DNA of 64,000 nt, from assembly GCF_020873875.1 (NCBI RefSeq), contig NZ_JAHWGU010000003.1, forward strand, positions 248,001 to 312,000, in the 5' to 3' direction. The DNA is from Actinoplanes sp. DH11. GTDB lineage: Bacteria; Actinomycetota; Actinomycetes; Mycobacteriales; Micromonosporaceae. The translations under genes were made by a program, and so were the position numbers. Each line of letters starts with the position of its first letter. The first letter of the stretch is position 1. The notes below the pieces were generated by a model. That model was given only the letters and a program-made list of their open reading frames with translations. It was not told the origin of the DNA and did no database searches. Positions 1-9,500 of this stretch are shown here, piece by piece.

Positions 1-2
1 TG

Positions 3-2063
3 CAGCCCTGGCGGACCGTGGTCCTGCCGCTCGTCGTCCTGCTCACCGGCCTGCTCGCGCTGCCGGCCGCGGCGAGAGCCGACGCGCCCGGGCGGCTCGC
101 CACCCAGGTCACCGACCCGGCCGGGGTCCTCGACGACCGGCCCGGGGTGGAAGCGGCACTCGGGCAGTTGCAGCAGGACACCGGCATCCAGCTGTTCGTG
201 GTCTTCGTCGGCACCTTCGGCGGGGTACCGGCCCAGCAGTGGACCGACGAGACGGCCCGGCTCAGCGACCTCGGCGACCGGGACGCGCTGCTGGCGGTCG
301 CGACCACCGACCGGGCGTACGCGTACTCCTTCCCCGACGACTCCCGGATCAGCGACCGCGAACTCGCGGGCGTCGCCGCCGACGACATCGAACCGGCCCT
401 CGCCCGGCAGGACTGGTCCGGCGCGGTCGTCGCCGGAGCCCGGGGCCTGGCGGACGCGGCCGGCGGCGGCAGTGGCGACGGAGGATCGGGGCTGTTCGGC
501 GCCGTACTCGTCCTCGCGGTGATCCTGATCGGTGCCCTGGTCTGGGTCATCCTGCGCCGGCGCCGCCGCACGCCCGCCGCGGCACCCACCCCGGCCGGGC
601 CCAGCCTGCAAGACCTGACGAACCAGGCGAACGCCCTGCTCATCGACCTCGACGACGACCTGCGGGCCAGTGCGAGCGAGGCGGAGCTGGCGACCGCACA
701 GTACGGGGCCGCGGCCACCGAGCGGTTCCAGGCCGCCCTGTCCGCGGCGCGCGGCAACGTCGCCGAGGCGTTCCGGCTGCGGATGACCCTGGAGGAGGAA
801 CCGGCGCCGGACGAGCGTACCCGCCGCGAGACCCTGTCCCGGATCATCGACCTGTGCCGGGACGCCGACGCCCGCCTCGACGCGGAGTCGGAGGCCTTCG
901 ACCGGCTGCGGGACCTCGAAGGGCGGGCCGGTGAGGTGGCCGCGGAGCTGGACCGGGAACTGTCCGCGATGACGGCGAGTCTGCCGGTCGCGGAGGGCCG
1001 GGTCGCGGATCTGGTGGCCCGGTACAGCGGTGCGGCGGTCACCGCGGTCGAGGGCAACGTCGAGCAGGCGCGGGAGAGGCTGGCCTTCGCGGGGGACGCG
1101 CTGGGGCGGGCGCGGGCGGCGCTGGGATCGTCGGACGCGGCTCCCGTTTCCGGTGCGGGCGCATCGGGCGCGGCGGCTGCGGGCGGGGCAGGCGCGGACG
1201 GAGCGGCTACCGGGCGGGCCGAGGCGGCGCTCGCGGTCCGGGCCGCCGAGCAGGCGATCGAGCAGGCGCGGCAGCTGGTGGCGGCGGTCGACAAGGCCGC
1301 CGCCGACCTGCCGGCCGCGCGGGTCGCGGTGGACGCGCTGATCGCCGAGATCGAAGGGGAGATGGCGGCCGGCCGGGCCGCGCTGCACGCTCCGGCGCCC
1401 GGCGGGACCGTTCCGCCCGGCCTGGCCGCGGCCGTCGCGGCGGGGGAGCAGGCGGTGGCGGAGGCGCGGACGGCCGCCGCGGTGTCCCGGCCCGACCCGG
1501 TGGCCATCGTGGCGCGGCTGCAGACCGCCGACGCGATGCTGGACACGGCGCTGGAGGCCGTGCAGGCGCAGGCGGAGCGGGACGCCCACGCCCGTACGCT
1601 CCTCGCCCAGACCCTGCCCGTCGCCCGCGCCGAGGTCGTCGCGACCGAGAACTTCGTCGCCACCCGGCGCGGCGCGGTCGGCCCGGACGCGCGGGTCCGG
1701 CTCGCCGAGGCACACCGGCACCTCGCCCTGGCGGAGCAGCTGTCCGGAACTGATCCGGCGGCGGCGATGCGGGAGGCCCAGCAGGCCCGGGACCTGGCGG
1801 CCGCGGCAGGGCATTCCGCGCAGGCCGACGTGCGGGCGTGGAGCAGCGCCGGTCCCTATGGGCAGCACGGCGGTGGCTTCGACGCGGGCTCGTTCGCGGG
1901 CGCGGTGCTGGGTGGGATCGTTGCCGGCGGGGTGCGGTCCGGCGGCGGCTGGGGTGGTGGCGGCGGCTGGGGTGGCGGCGGCTTCGGCGGCAGCGGATCA
2001 CGGGCCCGCCGCTCGGGCGGCGGCGGTGGCGGTGGGCGCCGGGGCGGCGGTGGCCGCTTCTGA
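3..2063 (+). CDS. TPM-domain membrane protein with coiled-coil and Gly-rich tail (5' end probably outside window)
   Basis: The frame is open to the window edge. GTG at 18 is the first start seen, but in-frame codons precede it, so the true start probably lies upstream. From position 18 the product is 681 aa: a hydrophobic signal-like stretch ending near AAARADA, a TPM domain (about residues 30-150), one membrane helix (about 160-180) followed by an RRRRR stop-transfer, long Ala/Glu-rich helical regions (about 195-600), and a Gly/Trp/Arg-rich tail ending RGGGGRF. This layout is typical of actinobacterial TPM proteins: extracytoplasmic TPM domain, cytoplasmic helices. TPM domains are linked to acid phosphatase activity in plants and to respiratory-complex or photosystem repair, but the role in actinobacteria is unclear. 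Family assignment is good; function is unknown. Confidence 0.8.
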   Translation, partial: QPWRTVVLPLVVLLTGLLALPAAARADAPGRLATQVTDPAGVLDDRPGVEAALGQLQQDTGIQLFVVFVGTFGGVPAQQWTDETARLSDLGDRDALLAVATTDRAYAYSFPDDSRISDRELAGVAADDIEPALARQDWSGAVVAGARGLADAAGGGSGDGGSGLFGAVLVLAVILIGALVWVILRRRRRTPAAAPTPAGPSLQDLTNQANALLIDLDDDLRASASEAELATAQYGAAATERFQAALSAARGNVAEAFRLRMTLEEEPAPDERTRRETLSRIIDLCRDADARLDAESEAFDRLRDLEGRAGEVAAELDRELSAMTASLPVAEGRVADLVARYSGAAVTAVEGNVEQARERLAFAGDALGRARAALGSSDAAPVSGAGASGAAAAGGAGADGAATGRAEAALAVRAAEQAIEQARQLVAAVDKAAADLPAARVAVDALIAEIEGEMAAGRAALHAPAPGGTVPPGLAAAVAAGEQAVAEARTAAAVSRPDPVAIVARLQTADAMLDTALEAVQAQAERDAHARTLLAQTLPVARAEVVATENFVATRRGAVGPDARVRLAEAHRHLALAEQLSGTDPAAAMREAQQARDLAAAAGHSAQADVRAWSSAGPYGQHGGGFDAGSFAGAVLGGIVAGGVRSGGGWGGGGGWGGGGFGGSGSRARRSGGGGGGGRRGGGGRF

Positions 2064-2112
2064 TCGCGGTCAGCCGGCCCGTGCGGCCATCGCGAAGCCT
2101 TGCTCACGGCGA

Positions 2113-2142
2113 GACCCGGCTCGCCGCCGAGCGAGCCGGGTC
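2113..2142. terminator. Perfect hairpin between convergent genes
   Basis: Arms GACCCGGCTCG (2113-2123) and CGAGCCGGGTC (2132-2142) pair perfectly over 11 bp around an 8-nt loop. The hairpin lies between the stop of the TPM gene (2063) and the stop of the convergent small membrane gene (2167), so it can serve as a bidirectional terminator. No U-tract is present, as is usual in high-GC actinobacteria. Confidence 0.65.
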
Positions 2143-2166
2143 CGCAGCACTGCTGAACGCGGCAGC

Positions 2167-2325
2167 TCAGCGCAGGGTGCGGCGGCCCTTCACGATGCCG
2201 AGGACGATCGTGGCGAGCAGGGCGATCACGCCGATGATCAAGAGCCACTTCACGGCCTTGAGGAAGAGCCCGAGCAGGATCAGGACCACGGCGACGACAC
2301 CGAGGGCGATCAGTAGGGAACGCAT
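2167..2325 (-). CDS. Small membrane protein, 52 aa
   Basis: ATG at 2325 is preceded by a strong Shine-Dalgarno (GAAGGAGAC on the minus strand) at good spacing, which fixes this start against a much longer open frame running upstream. The 52-residue product begins MRSLLIALGVVAVV and is almost entirely two hydrophobic helices split by KAVKW, ending KGRRTLR. No family recognised; it resembles the many small two-helix membrane proteins of actinomycetes. It stands alone and is convergent with the TPM gene. Confidence 0.65.
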   Translation of the reverse strand: MRSLLIALGVVAVVLILLGLFLKAVKWLLIIGVIALLATIVLGIVKGRRTLR

Positions 2326-2538
2326 GGCGGGTCTCCTTCGACGGCGACAGACGAGGGCGTACGCCCCCGGATTGCCCACCCGGACCCGCCGCCAACCAGC
2401 CGTGACAGTGATCAGCGACATCGCCGGAATCTTTTTCCGGCCGGGATGTCGAGAACCGGGACCCGGCTCCGTCCCCGCTGCGGAAGACGAAGACCGACCG
2501 CGGCCACAATGGGTCGTACGAAGCGGAGGAGTTCCACC

Positions 2539-2946
2539 ATGCCGAAGTACCTGCTGCTCAAGCACTACCGTGGCGCGCCGGCGGCCGTCAACGACGTGCC
2601 GATGGAGAAGTGGACGCCGGAGGAGATCTCCGCGCACATCCAGTACATGAACGACTTCGCGGCCCGCCTGGAGGAGACCGGCGAGTACGCCGGAGGTGAG
2701 GCGCTGGCCCCGGAGGGAACCTTCGTGCGGTACGACGGCCCGGGCCGCCCGCCGATCACCGACGGCCCGTTCGCCGAGACCAAGGACCTGATCGCCGGCT
2801 GGATGGTGATCGACGTGGACAGCCACGACCGCGCGGTGGAACTCGCCGGGGAACTGTCCGCCGCACCCGGCGCGGGCGGCAAGCCGATCCACGAGTGGCT
2901 GGAGCTGCGGCCGTTCCTGACGATGCCGCCGACCGTCACGGAATGA
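2539..2946 (+). CDS. YCII/DGPF-domain protein, partner of ECF sigma factor
   Basis: A 135-aa protein starting MPKYLLLKHYRG, with Shine-Dalgarno CGGAGGAG just upstream of ATG 2539. It carries the hallmark DGPFAETKD motif (about residues 75-83) of the DGPF/YCII-like family, a small ferredoxin-like fold. DGPF proteins are genetically linked to ECF42-group sigma factors, and here the stop codon overlaps the start of such a sigma factor (ATGA at 2943-2946). Its biochemical role is not established; it is often assumed to be a sensor or small enzyme within the sigma-factor regulon. Confidence 0.9.
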   Translation: MPKYLLLKHYRGAPAAVNDVPMEKWTPEEISAHIQYMNDFAARLEETGEYAGGEALAPEGTFVRYDGPGRPPITDGPFAETKDLIAGWMVIDVDSHDRAVELAGELSAAPGAGGKPIHEWLELRPFLTMPPTVTE

Positions 2947-4079
2947 ACCTGCGCGAGCTCACCCCGAGCGTGATCGGGATCCTCGTCCGCCGCGGAGCCG
3001 ACTTCGCGGCGGCCGAGGATGCCGTGCAGGACGCCCTGGTGGAAGCGGTCCGGGTGTGGCCGGCGGACCCGCCACGGGACCCGAAGGGCTGGCTGGTCAC
3101 GGTGGCGTGGCGCCGGTTCGTCGACGCCACCCGGGCGGACGCGGCGCGCCGGCGGCGCGAGGACCTGGCCGACCAGGAGCCGCCGGCCGGTCCGGCGGCG
3201 GCGCGCGACGACACGTTGCGGCTCTACTTCCTGTGCGCGCACCCGTCGCTCACGCCGTCGTCGGCGGTCGCGCTCACCCTGCGCGCCGTCGGCGGGTTGA
3301 GCACCCGGCAGATCGCCGACGCCTACCTGGTGCCGGAGGCGACGATGGCGCAGCGCATCAGCCGGGCCAAGCGCACCGTCGCCGATGTCCGGTTCGACCA
3401 GCCCGGCGACGTCGCCACCGTGCTGCGCGTGCTCTACCTGGTGTTCAACGAGGGCTACTCCGGTGACGTCGACCTGGCCGCCGAGGCGATCCGGCTGACC
3501 CGGCAGCTGGCGGCCGTCATCGACCATCCGGAGGTGCACGGCCTGCTCGCCCTGATGCTGCTGCACCACGCCCGGCGCGCCGCCCGCACCGCGGCCGACG
3601 GCAGTCTGGTGCCGCTGGCCGAGCAGGACCGCGGCCGCTGGGACACCGCTCTGATCGCCGAGGGCGTCACGATCCTGCAGACCGCGTTGTTCCGGGACCG
3701 GCTGGGCGAGTTCCAGGCCCAGGCCGCGATCGCGGCGTTGCACGCCGACGCGCCCACCGCGGACGAGACCGACTGGGTGCAGATCGTGGAGTGGTACGAC
3801 GAACTGGCCGGGCTGACCGACAGCCCCGTGGTGCGGCTGAACCGGGCGGTCGCGGTCGGTGAGGCCGACGGCCCGCGTGCCGGCCTGGCCGCGCTGGCCG
3901 GCCTCGACGGGTCGCTGCCCCGCTACACGGCCGTCGCGGCGTACCTGCACGAGCGCGACGGCGACCTGTCGACGGCGGCGCGGCTCTACGCGGAAGCGGC
4001 CACGAAGGCCTCCAACCTCGCCGAACGTGACCACCTGACCCGCCAGGCGGCCCGGCTCAACGCCCGCCGCCCGCACTGA
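2943..4079 (+). CDS. ECF42-type RNA polymerase sigma factor with C-terminal TPR-like extension
   Basis: Product of 378 aa starting MNLRELTPSVIGILVRRGADF, ATG at 2943 overlapping the DGPF gene stop (translational coupling). Residues about 10-75 are sigma region 2 (DAVQDALVEAVRVWP; GWLVTVAWRRFVDATR) and about 100-155 are region 4 (STRQIADAYLVPEATMAQRISRAK). The remaining 200 or so residues form the long helical C-terminal domain (DUF6596/TPR-like) characteristic of ECF42. No anti-sigma factor is adjacent; in this group the C-terminal domain is thought to control activity. Members have been tied to stress and antibiotic tolerance in other actinobacteria; the target here is unknown. Confidence 0.92.
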   Translation: MNLRELTPSVIGILVRRGADFAAAEDAVQDALVEAVRVWPADPPRDPKGWLVTVAWRRFVDATRADAARRRREDLADQEPPAGPAAARDDTLRLYFLCAHPSLTPSSAVALTLRAVGGLSTRQIADAYLVPEATMAQRISRAKRTVADVRFDQPGDVATVLRVLYLVFNEGYSGDVDLAAEAIRLTRQLAAVIDHPEVHGLLALMLLHHARRAARTAADGSLVPLAEQDRGRWDTALIAEGVTILQTALFRDRLGEFQAQAAIAALHADAPTADETDWVQIVEWYDELAGLTDSPVVRLNRAVAVGEADGPRAGLAALAGLDGSLPRYTAVAAYLHERDGDLSTAARLYAEAATKASNLAERDHLTRQAARLNARRPH

Positions 4080-4225
4080 CCCCCGGCGACCGGCACTGAT
4101 CCCCTGCGGCTGGGGTAGCCACCTCCGCCGTTCGGTTTCATTCATCCTCATCCCGGGCCGACCCCGGCGGGGTGAACCGCCACCCGTTCCGCGCTCACCA
4201 TTCCGGGGGCCACTCCAACGGGGCA

Positions 4226-4253
4226 TTCGAGAGTCCGATCCGCTGGTTATGGT
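4226..4253 (+). promoter_or_regulatory. Possible promoter of the repeat-peptide operon
   Basis: TTCGAG (4226-4231) and TATGGT (4248-4253) are spaced by 16 nt, about 45 nt before the repeat-peptide start at 4298. The 218-bp gap 4080-4297 holds no gene and nothing else I can identify. The match to a vegetative promoter is modest, so this is tentative. Confidence 0.25.
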
Positions 4254-4297
4254 GGGAACCAGAAATCGATCGGACGTCTCGATGAAAGGCAAAGAAA

Positions 4298-4582
4298 ATG
4301 GCTGCTCAAATTGTTCGGGGTGCCTCGCTCAACCATTCCGAGACGGTTCTCCGCCGGGGTGCCTCGCTCAACCATTCCGAGGTCGTCCTGGACCGGGGCC
4401 GGGAGCTGAACCACACGGAGGTCCTGCTCCGCCGGGGGTGGAGCCTCAACCACACGGAGATGCTTCTCGGCCGGGGCCGGGACCTCAACCACACGGAGGC
4501 GCTGCTCCGCCGGGGCGCTTCGCTCAACCATTCCGAGGCCGTTCTGGGACGCGCCGGAATTCCCGGTCGCGCCGGGAAATGA
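4298..4582 (+). CDS. Six-repeat small protein (13-residue RG..LNH(S/T)E..L units)
   Basis: A 94-aa product: leader MAAQIV, then six tandem 13-residue units (RGASLNHSETVLR, RGASLNHSEVVLD, RGRELNHTEVLLR, RGWSLNHTEMLLG, RGRDLNHTEALLR, RGASLNHSEAVLG), then RAGIPGRAGK. Arg1, Gly2, Leu5, Asn6, His7, Ser/Thr8, Glu9 and Leu12 are fixed in every unit. Shine-Dalgarno GAAAGG lies 8 nt before ATG 4298. The stop overlaps the start of the downstream MFS gene (ATGA, 4579-4582), which strongly supports this frame. No family recognised. Possibilities are a multi-core ribosomally made peptide precursor exported by the MFS protein, a metal-binding repeat (His/Glu), or a short helical or solenoid repeat. No RiPP-modifying enzyme is visible next to it, so the precursor idea is inference. 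Confidence 0.75.
   Translation: MAAQIVRGASLNHSETVLRRGASLNHSEVVLDRGRELNHTEVLLRRGWSLNHTEMLLGRGRDLNHTEALLRRGASLNHSEAVLGRAGIPGRAGK
4316..4549 (+). repeat. Six 39-bp in-frame tandem repeats
   Basis: Six contiguous 39-bp units, exactly one per 13-residue protein unit. First, second and last units are the most alike. Third-position and conservative changes (LNHS/LNHT) between units suggest the repeats have diverged while the protein pattern was kept. Confidence 0.9.
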
Positions 4583-5790
4583 GCGATCTCAAGACGCGAC
4601 TGCCGGGAAGCCCGAGCGGGTTTCCCGGCAGTGTCCGGACATTGCTGGCGAGCGAACTCACCACCGCCTTCGGCATCGGGCTCACCCAGCCGTACCTCAT
4701 CGTCCTGCTGCATTCCCATCGCGGCATCGCCCTGGCACTGGCGACCGGCGTCGTGTCGCTGGCAGCGATCACCAGCCTGCTCGGCAACCCGCTCGCCGGG
4801 GTGCTCATCGACCGCTTCGGTGGGCGTACCGTCATGGTTCTCGGCCTCATGATCGCGGCCGCCGGTATGCTCCTGCTCGCCGCCACCCCCGGCCTGTTCG
4901 CCGCCGCCGCCGGCGTGGCGGTGACCGGTCTCGGCTGGTCCATCTCGATCCCGGCGCTCGCCACCCGGCTCGCCGTGCTCACCCCACCGGACCGGCACCA
5001 GCGCGTCTACACCCTTCAGTTCGTCATGTTCAACATCGGCATGGCCGCCGGCGCCGGGCTGGGCGCGCTGTTCCTGGGCCCGCGCATGCCGGTGCTCTGG
5101 CTGGCAGCAGCCCTGTTCTGCCTGATCAGCATCGGACTGGTGCTGATAACTGGCCGGTCAGCGACCGCGCCCGTTCCCGTCGAGGGCCGGACCGCCGGCG
5201 GCTACCGGGAGGCGCTGCGTGACCGCTACCTGCTGCTCCTGCTCGGCGCGGCCGCGTTGCTCTCCACCGTCGGCTACGGCCTGTTCAACGCCGCACCCTC
5301 GCTGCTCGCCATCGCCGCCGGCGATCCCGCCGCGCTGTCCTGGCTCAGCGTCGCCAACTGCGTCACCATCATCGCCGGCGCCCCGATCGCCTGGCGTCTC
5401 ACCGCCCGCCTCCCCGCCCGCACCGCCCTGCTGGCCACGGCCGGTCTGTGGGCGCTGGCGTGGGCCGTCTGCATCCCCGAAGCCCTGCCGATCCGCGCCG
5501 AGCTGACGTGCGCCGCCGTCCTCGTCGGCGCCGGCGAACTCCTGCTCGCCGGCGCCCTGCCCACCCTGGTCAACGCGATCGCGCCGGACGACCTGCGCGG
5601 CCGCTACAACGCGCTCTCCAGCCTGTCCCTGACGACCGGCATGGCGGTGGGCCCGCTGCTCACCTCGGCGACAGCCGCGAGCGGACGGATCACCCCGATC
5701 CTGTACGGGGCCGTCGCGCTCGCCGCCGTCGCCGCGTTCCTGTTGTGCTACGCCCGGCCCGGGGAGGCACCCGTTGACGCTCAGCCTTGA
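4579..5790 (+). CDS. MFS transporter, probable exporter
   Basis: A 403-aa integral membrane protein with about 12 predicted helices, starting MSDLKTRLPGSP at ATG 4579, inside the stop codon of the repeat-peptide gene. MFS signature motif A is clear (GNPLAGVLIDRFGGRTV, about residues 73-90), after the first helix (TTAFGIGLTQPYLIVLL). The overall pattern fits drug/proton antiporter-type MFS exporters. Tight coupling to the peptide gene upstream and a 17-bp overlap with the TPR gene downstream indicate a single transcriptional unit, so the substrate may be the peptide or its product; that is inference. A longer open frame upstream exists but runs antisensically through the repeat protein's codons and is not credible. 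Confidence 0.9.
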   Translation: MSDLKTRLPGSPSGFPGSVRTLLASELTTAFGIGLTQPYLIVLLHSHRGIALALATGVVSLAAITSLLGNPLAGVLIDRFGGRTVMVLGLMIAAAGMLLLAATPGLFAAAAGVAVTGLGWSISIPALATRLAVLTPPDRHQRVYTLQFVMFNIGMAAGAGLGALFLGPRMPVLWLAAALFCLISIGLVLITGRSATAPVPVEGRTAGGYREALRDRYLLLLLGAAALLSTVGYGLFNAAPSLLAIAAGDPAALSWLSVANCVTIIAGAPIAWRLTARLPARTALLATAGLWALAWAVCIPEALPIRAELTCAAVLVGAGELLLAGALPTLVNAIAPDDLRGRYNALSSLSLTTGMAVGPLLTSATAASGRITPILYGAVALAAVAAFLLCYARPGEAPVDAQP

Positions 5791-6562
5791 CGACGCCCTG
5801 CTCCGCGCCGACGAACTGCGCGAACGCGGCCGCTACCCGCACGCCGAAGCCGTCCTGGAACCGCTCGTGTCCCGGGTCGACCGGCAATGCGGCAGGGCCT
5901 CGATCGCGGCGGCGCGCGTCCGCAACTCGCACGGCCTGCTGCTGAAGGCGACCGGCCGCTACGCCGAGGCCCGGGACCGCTACCTCGAGGCGCTCGCCAT
6001 CGCCGCCGCGTTCGGCGACGAGTACGCCGACGACGTGGCGACGCTGCACCACAACCTGGCCGGCATCGAGTTCGTCCTCGGTGACCTGGCGGCGGCCGCC
6101 ACCTGGGGCCGCGAGGGGCTCGACCTGCGCCGCCGCACAGCCGGCGCCGACCACCTGTCGGTCCTGTACGACGAGGGCAACCTCGCCCCGATCCTGCTCG
6201 CCGCGGGCGAATGCGACGCCGCCGAGGGCCTGCTCCTGCACGTGCTTGACCATTTCCGGTCACGCTTGGGCGCCGACGACTACGAGGTGGCGGTGGCGCT
6301 GACCAACCTGGGCGCCCTGGCGGCCGAGCGCGGGGACCTGCCGCTGGCACTGGAACGACTGACCGAAGCGGTACGCATCAAGTCGGCGCGCCTCGGCCCC
6401 GACCACCCGGAACTGATCCGAACACTGATCAACATCGCGGTCGTGGCGGAGAAACTCGGTGACGCGGCGGAGTCGAGCCGGGCGGTGGCGTGGGCGCTGA
6501 CGATCGCCGGCGCGACCCTGCCACCCGACCACACCCTGCGTCGGACCCTGGAGACCTGGTGA
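5774..6562 (+). CDS. TPR-repeat protein (kinesin-light-chain-like)
   Basis: A 262-aa soluble protein made of tandem 42-residue TPR_12-like units (for example GRYAEARDRYLEALAIAAAFGDEYADDVATL; GDLPLALERLTEAVRIKSARLGPDHPELI). TTG 5774 is chosen as the start because GGGGAGG (5761-5767) sits 6 nt before it; it overlaps the end of the MFS gene. No DNA-binding or catalytic domain is visible. In this operon it is likely a scaffold or regulator interacting with the peptide or exporter. Its stop at 6562 abuts the stop of the convergent NACHT gene with no gap. Confidence 0.8.
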   Translation: MTLSLDDALLRADELRERGRYPHAEAVLEPLVSRVDRQCGRASIAAARVRNSHGLLLKATGRYAEARDRYLEALAIAAAFGDEYADDVATLHHNLAGIEFVLGDLAAAATWGREGLDLRRRTAGADHLSVLYDEGNLAPILLAAGECDAAEGLLLHVLDHFRSRLGADDYEVAVALTNLGALAAERGDLPLALERLTEAVRIKSARLGPDHPELIRTLINIAVVAEKLGDAAESSRAVAWALTIAGATLPPDHTLRRTLETW

Positions 6563-9500
6563 TCACACTTGATCGATCACCCCGAGTTGTCTGGTGATGT
6601 CGCCCAGGTCGGCTGCTTCGAGCAGGGGGAGGAGGAGGTCCGCCACCAGCAGCACCAGGCGGCGGCGATCGATCGACTGATGTAGGGGAGCGACGGCGGC
6701 GCCACACTCCTCGATCCGGTTGCGCAGGTCCTCCGGCAGCCGGTCGAAGATGTTGCGCACCGGCATGCGGTCGTCATCCCAGATCAACATGCCGGCCAGC
6801 AAGGGGGCGAGCTTGACGGCGGCGCTCCCGTCGGCGGCGAGATGAACGGAAATATAGGCGTCGCTCGTCAATGCGGGATACTGCGCCATGAGGAGGGACT
6901 GCGTCCAGGTCTGACTGGAAGGTTCTCCATGAGTGAAGCTAAGCAGTGTTACTGCATCATCTCGACTGAATCCCTCAGGATTTCTCACGGCATGTGCAAC
7001 AAGCATTTGCCGTAGATCAGGACGGACTTCTAGAAAGTTCGATCGCAGCATGGCTGTGGCGGTTCCGGAAATCAAATACGCTTGATCTTGGTGCAGGAGC
7101 GCGCGCGCCGCGTACCCGGCGAAGTAGATTTCCCGATCGTCGCTGCCGATGAAGTAACGGTTGCTGATGACACCGAATCCTGCATTCAGCACCATGGCCT
7201 CGAATTTGTTGAACCGCAACCGCTCCTCGTGCACGATTGGTTGAGAACCACTGTGGGTGACCCTTTGAATCGCTGGCTCTGGCTCGATCAGAGGTTCGAT
7301 CTGCTCCAGGGAGATGTCGAGGCAGCCCCGCCAGACGCCGACCATTTTTCGCCACCACGTCGTCGGCTCCTGCTCAGCGGGCGCGATGGATGACAGGGTC
7401 ACCGGTTCGGCGTCGACGCGGAGCAGCAGCATGACGAGGTTCGCCGTGTAGGCGGCGAAACGCTGAAGCGGTGTCTGTGCCGACGGTGAGTAGGCGGCGA
7501 ACCGCCCGCTGTCCCACCTCTCCTCCGACTGCCGCAGCAGGGTTCGCAGCATCTCGCGGACCCCTCGGCCCACCGGCTCGGGCAACGTCGCGTGCAGTTG
7601 CGTCACGAACGGCAGGATGGCGGCGCCACCGGAGTCCAGCAGCTGGTGCGACAGCAGGGCGTAGAGGCGGTCGTCGTCCCAGTTCTGCGACGACGGGCGG
7701 TTCTGCGTCTCCCACAGCTCGACGATCTCGCCCAGGGTGAGCGAGGCGATCAGGTACTCGCTGAACGTGGCGTGCAGGAACTCGTAGCTGCGCCCCTCGA
7801 AACCCTCGTCCACCTCGGCGGCGTGGATGAAGAAGAACTTGCCGAGGACCCGCCTGGCCGCGGTGAGTGCCCCGGTCCGCCGCTGAACGGTGCGCTGCCG
7901 TGGCGCCTGCTCCAGCGCGTCCAGGTCGGCCAGCAGCGTGGCCTCCTCGATGTAGTGCCGGCCCCGGTTGAACATGCCGAAGGCGGCGACTCCCAGCCGC
8001 CACAGCTCGGCACGGACCTGCGGTTCGTCCGCGTCCGCCGGGTCGGAACCGGCCGGCTTGCGCAGTTCCCGCTTGATGAACCGGCGCAGGATGCCACCGT
8101 AGATCTGTGCGGGCGTCGAGTCGCTCTCCACCGCCGGCAGGCCGGTCGTGGCGCCGTAGAGGACGAGCAGCAGCAGCAACAGCGGCTGCTGGGCGATCTC
8201 CCCGTAGGACAGCACGGCCTCGGCCGGCGGGATGCGGGACGGCTGGCCCGGGTTGGCGCCGTCCCAGACGTCCAGACAGGCGTGGACCTGTTCGGGGCTG
8301 AAGTTGTCGAGTTTCAGGACCAGGCAGCCGACCGGGATGCGGGCCAGATCGGCGACGAGCGTGCGCGAGGTGACGACGACCGAGACCGGGTGGCCGGCGA
8401 TGTGTTCGACGCGCTGGAACTCGACGACGTTCTGCAGGTAGTTGGACTCGGCATGGCCGGAGGCCTGCATGAACTCGTCCAAGCCGTCGATCAGGAGCAC
8501 GCGGGTCGCGTCGGTGGACGCCTCGCTCAGCTCGGTCCACGAGACCCGGCCGTTCGTCGCCTTGTCGAGCACACCGGAGACCTGCTGGTGGATCGGGGCG
8601 GTCGGGTCCGGGACCTGGCGCAGCGGTACCCGGGCGACGGCGTAGGCGTCACTTCCGGACAGGCGCGCCGCGCAGACCTTCGTGAACATGCTCTTGCCGG
8701 CACCGGGCAGACCGAGCACGACAAGCGGCCGCTGGTGGCTCTGCGGTGCGGCGAAGTAGGCCGCCAGGAAGGTGTCCAGGTCGTTGCCCCGGTGAGCGGT
8801 CTCCCACCAGTCGTCGTCCGCGGGCCGGCAGTCCTCCGCCATGACCGTCCAGCGGAACCTCGGTGTCAGGTAGCCCTCCTGCACCGTCGGGATCCGCAGG
8901 CCGGCCAGGTCGTCGGTGGCGTCCGTGGCGAAGAGCGGATCCTCCAGGACGGCCCGGTTGACGGCGGCGCTGACGTCCCGTACCCGGTTCGTCGGCCGGT
9001 CCGCCCGCCCGGACAGCGACATCATCAGGTCTTCCAGACGGCTCAGGGACTCACCCGCCCGCCGGGCCTCCGACCGGGTGCCCTCGATCTCGCCGAGCGA
9101 GGCCCAGATGCCGAACTCGGGCACCTCCGCGGCGAGCGCCTTGTACTCGGCCTCGTACCGGCGCAGCGCCCGATCGACGACGTCCCGCACCAGGGGGTCG
9201 GTGTGCCGGACCGAGTCCACCCGGTGCCAGGCCTCGAAGTGCTGGAAAAAGCCGACGCAGCGCAGGGTGAGGTCCTCGTAGAACCGCCGCACCACCGTGT
9301 CCCGGTTGACGCTGAACCCGCACCCCGCCCACGGCAGCGGAATCCGGGAACTCGCCAGCGCCCGCTGGATCCCGTCCCGCGCGGTCTCCGGCTGCGCGCC
9401 CTCGACGAGGCGGCTCTTCTCGTCGTCGGTGAGTCCGATCTTCGTGACGGCGGGACCGGCGACCTCCCGGAGAGCGGCGAAGAAGGCGCCGTGGACCAGC

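Noticed and set aside
2565-4292. Long minus-strand frame opposite the sigma factor and DGPF genes
   Set aside because: Arg/Gly/Pro-rich shadow of high-GC coding DNA, no domain, opposite to two well-supported genes.
4249-4578. Long frame upstream of the MFS gene in the same phase
   Set aside because: It overlaps the repeat peptide in another frame, has no Shine-Dalgarno and gives low-complexity Pro/Gly/Cys sequence; the ATG at 4579 inside the peptide stop is the natural start.
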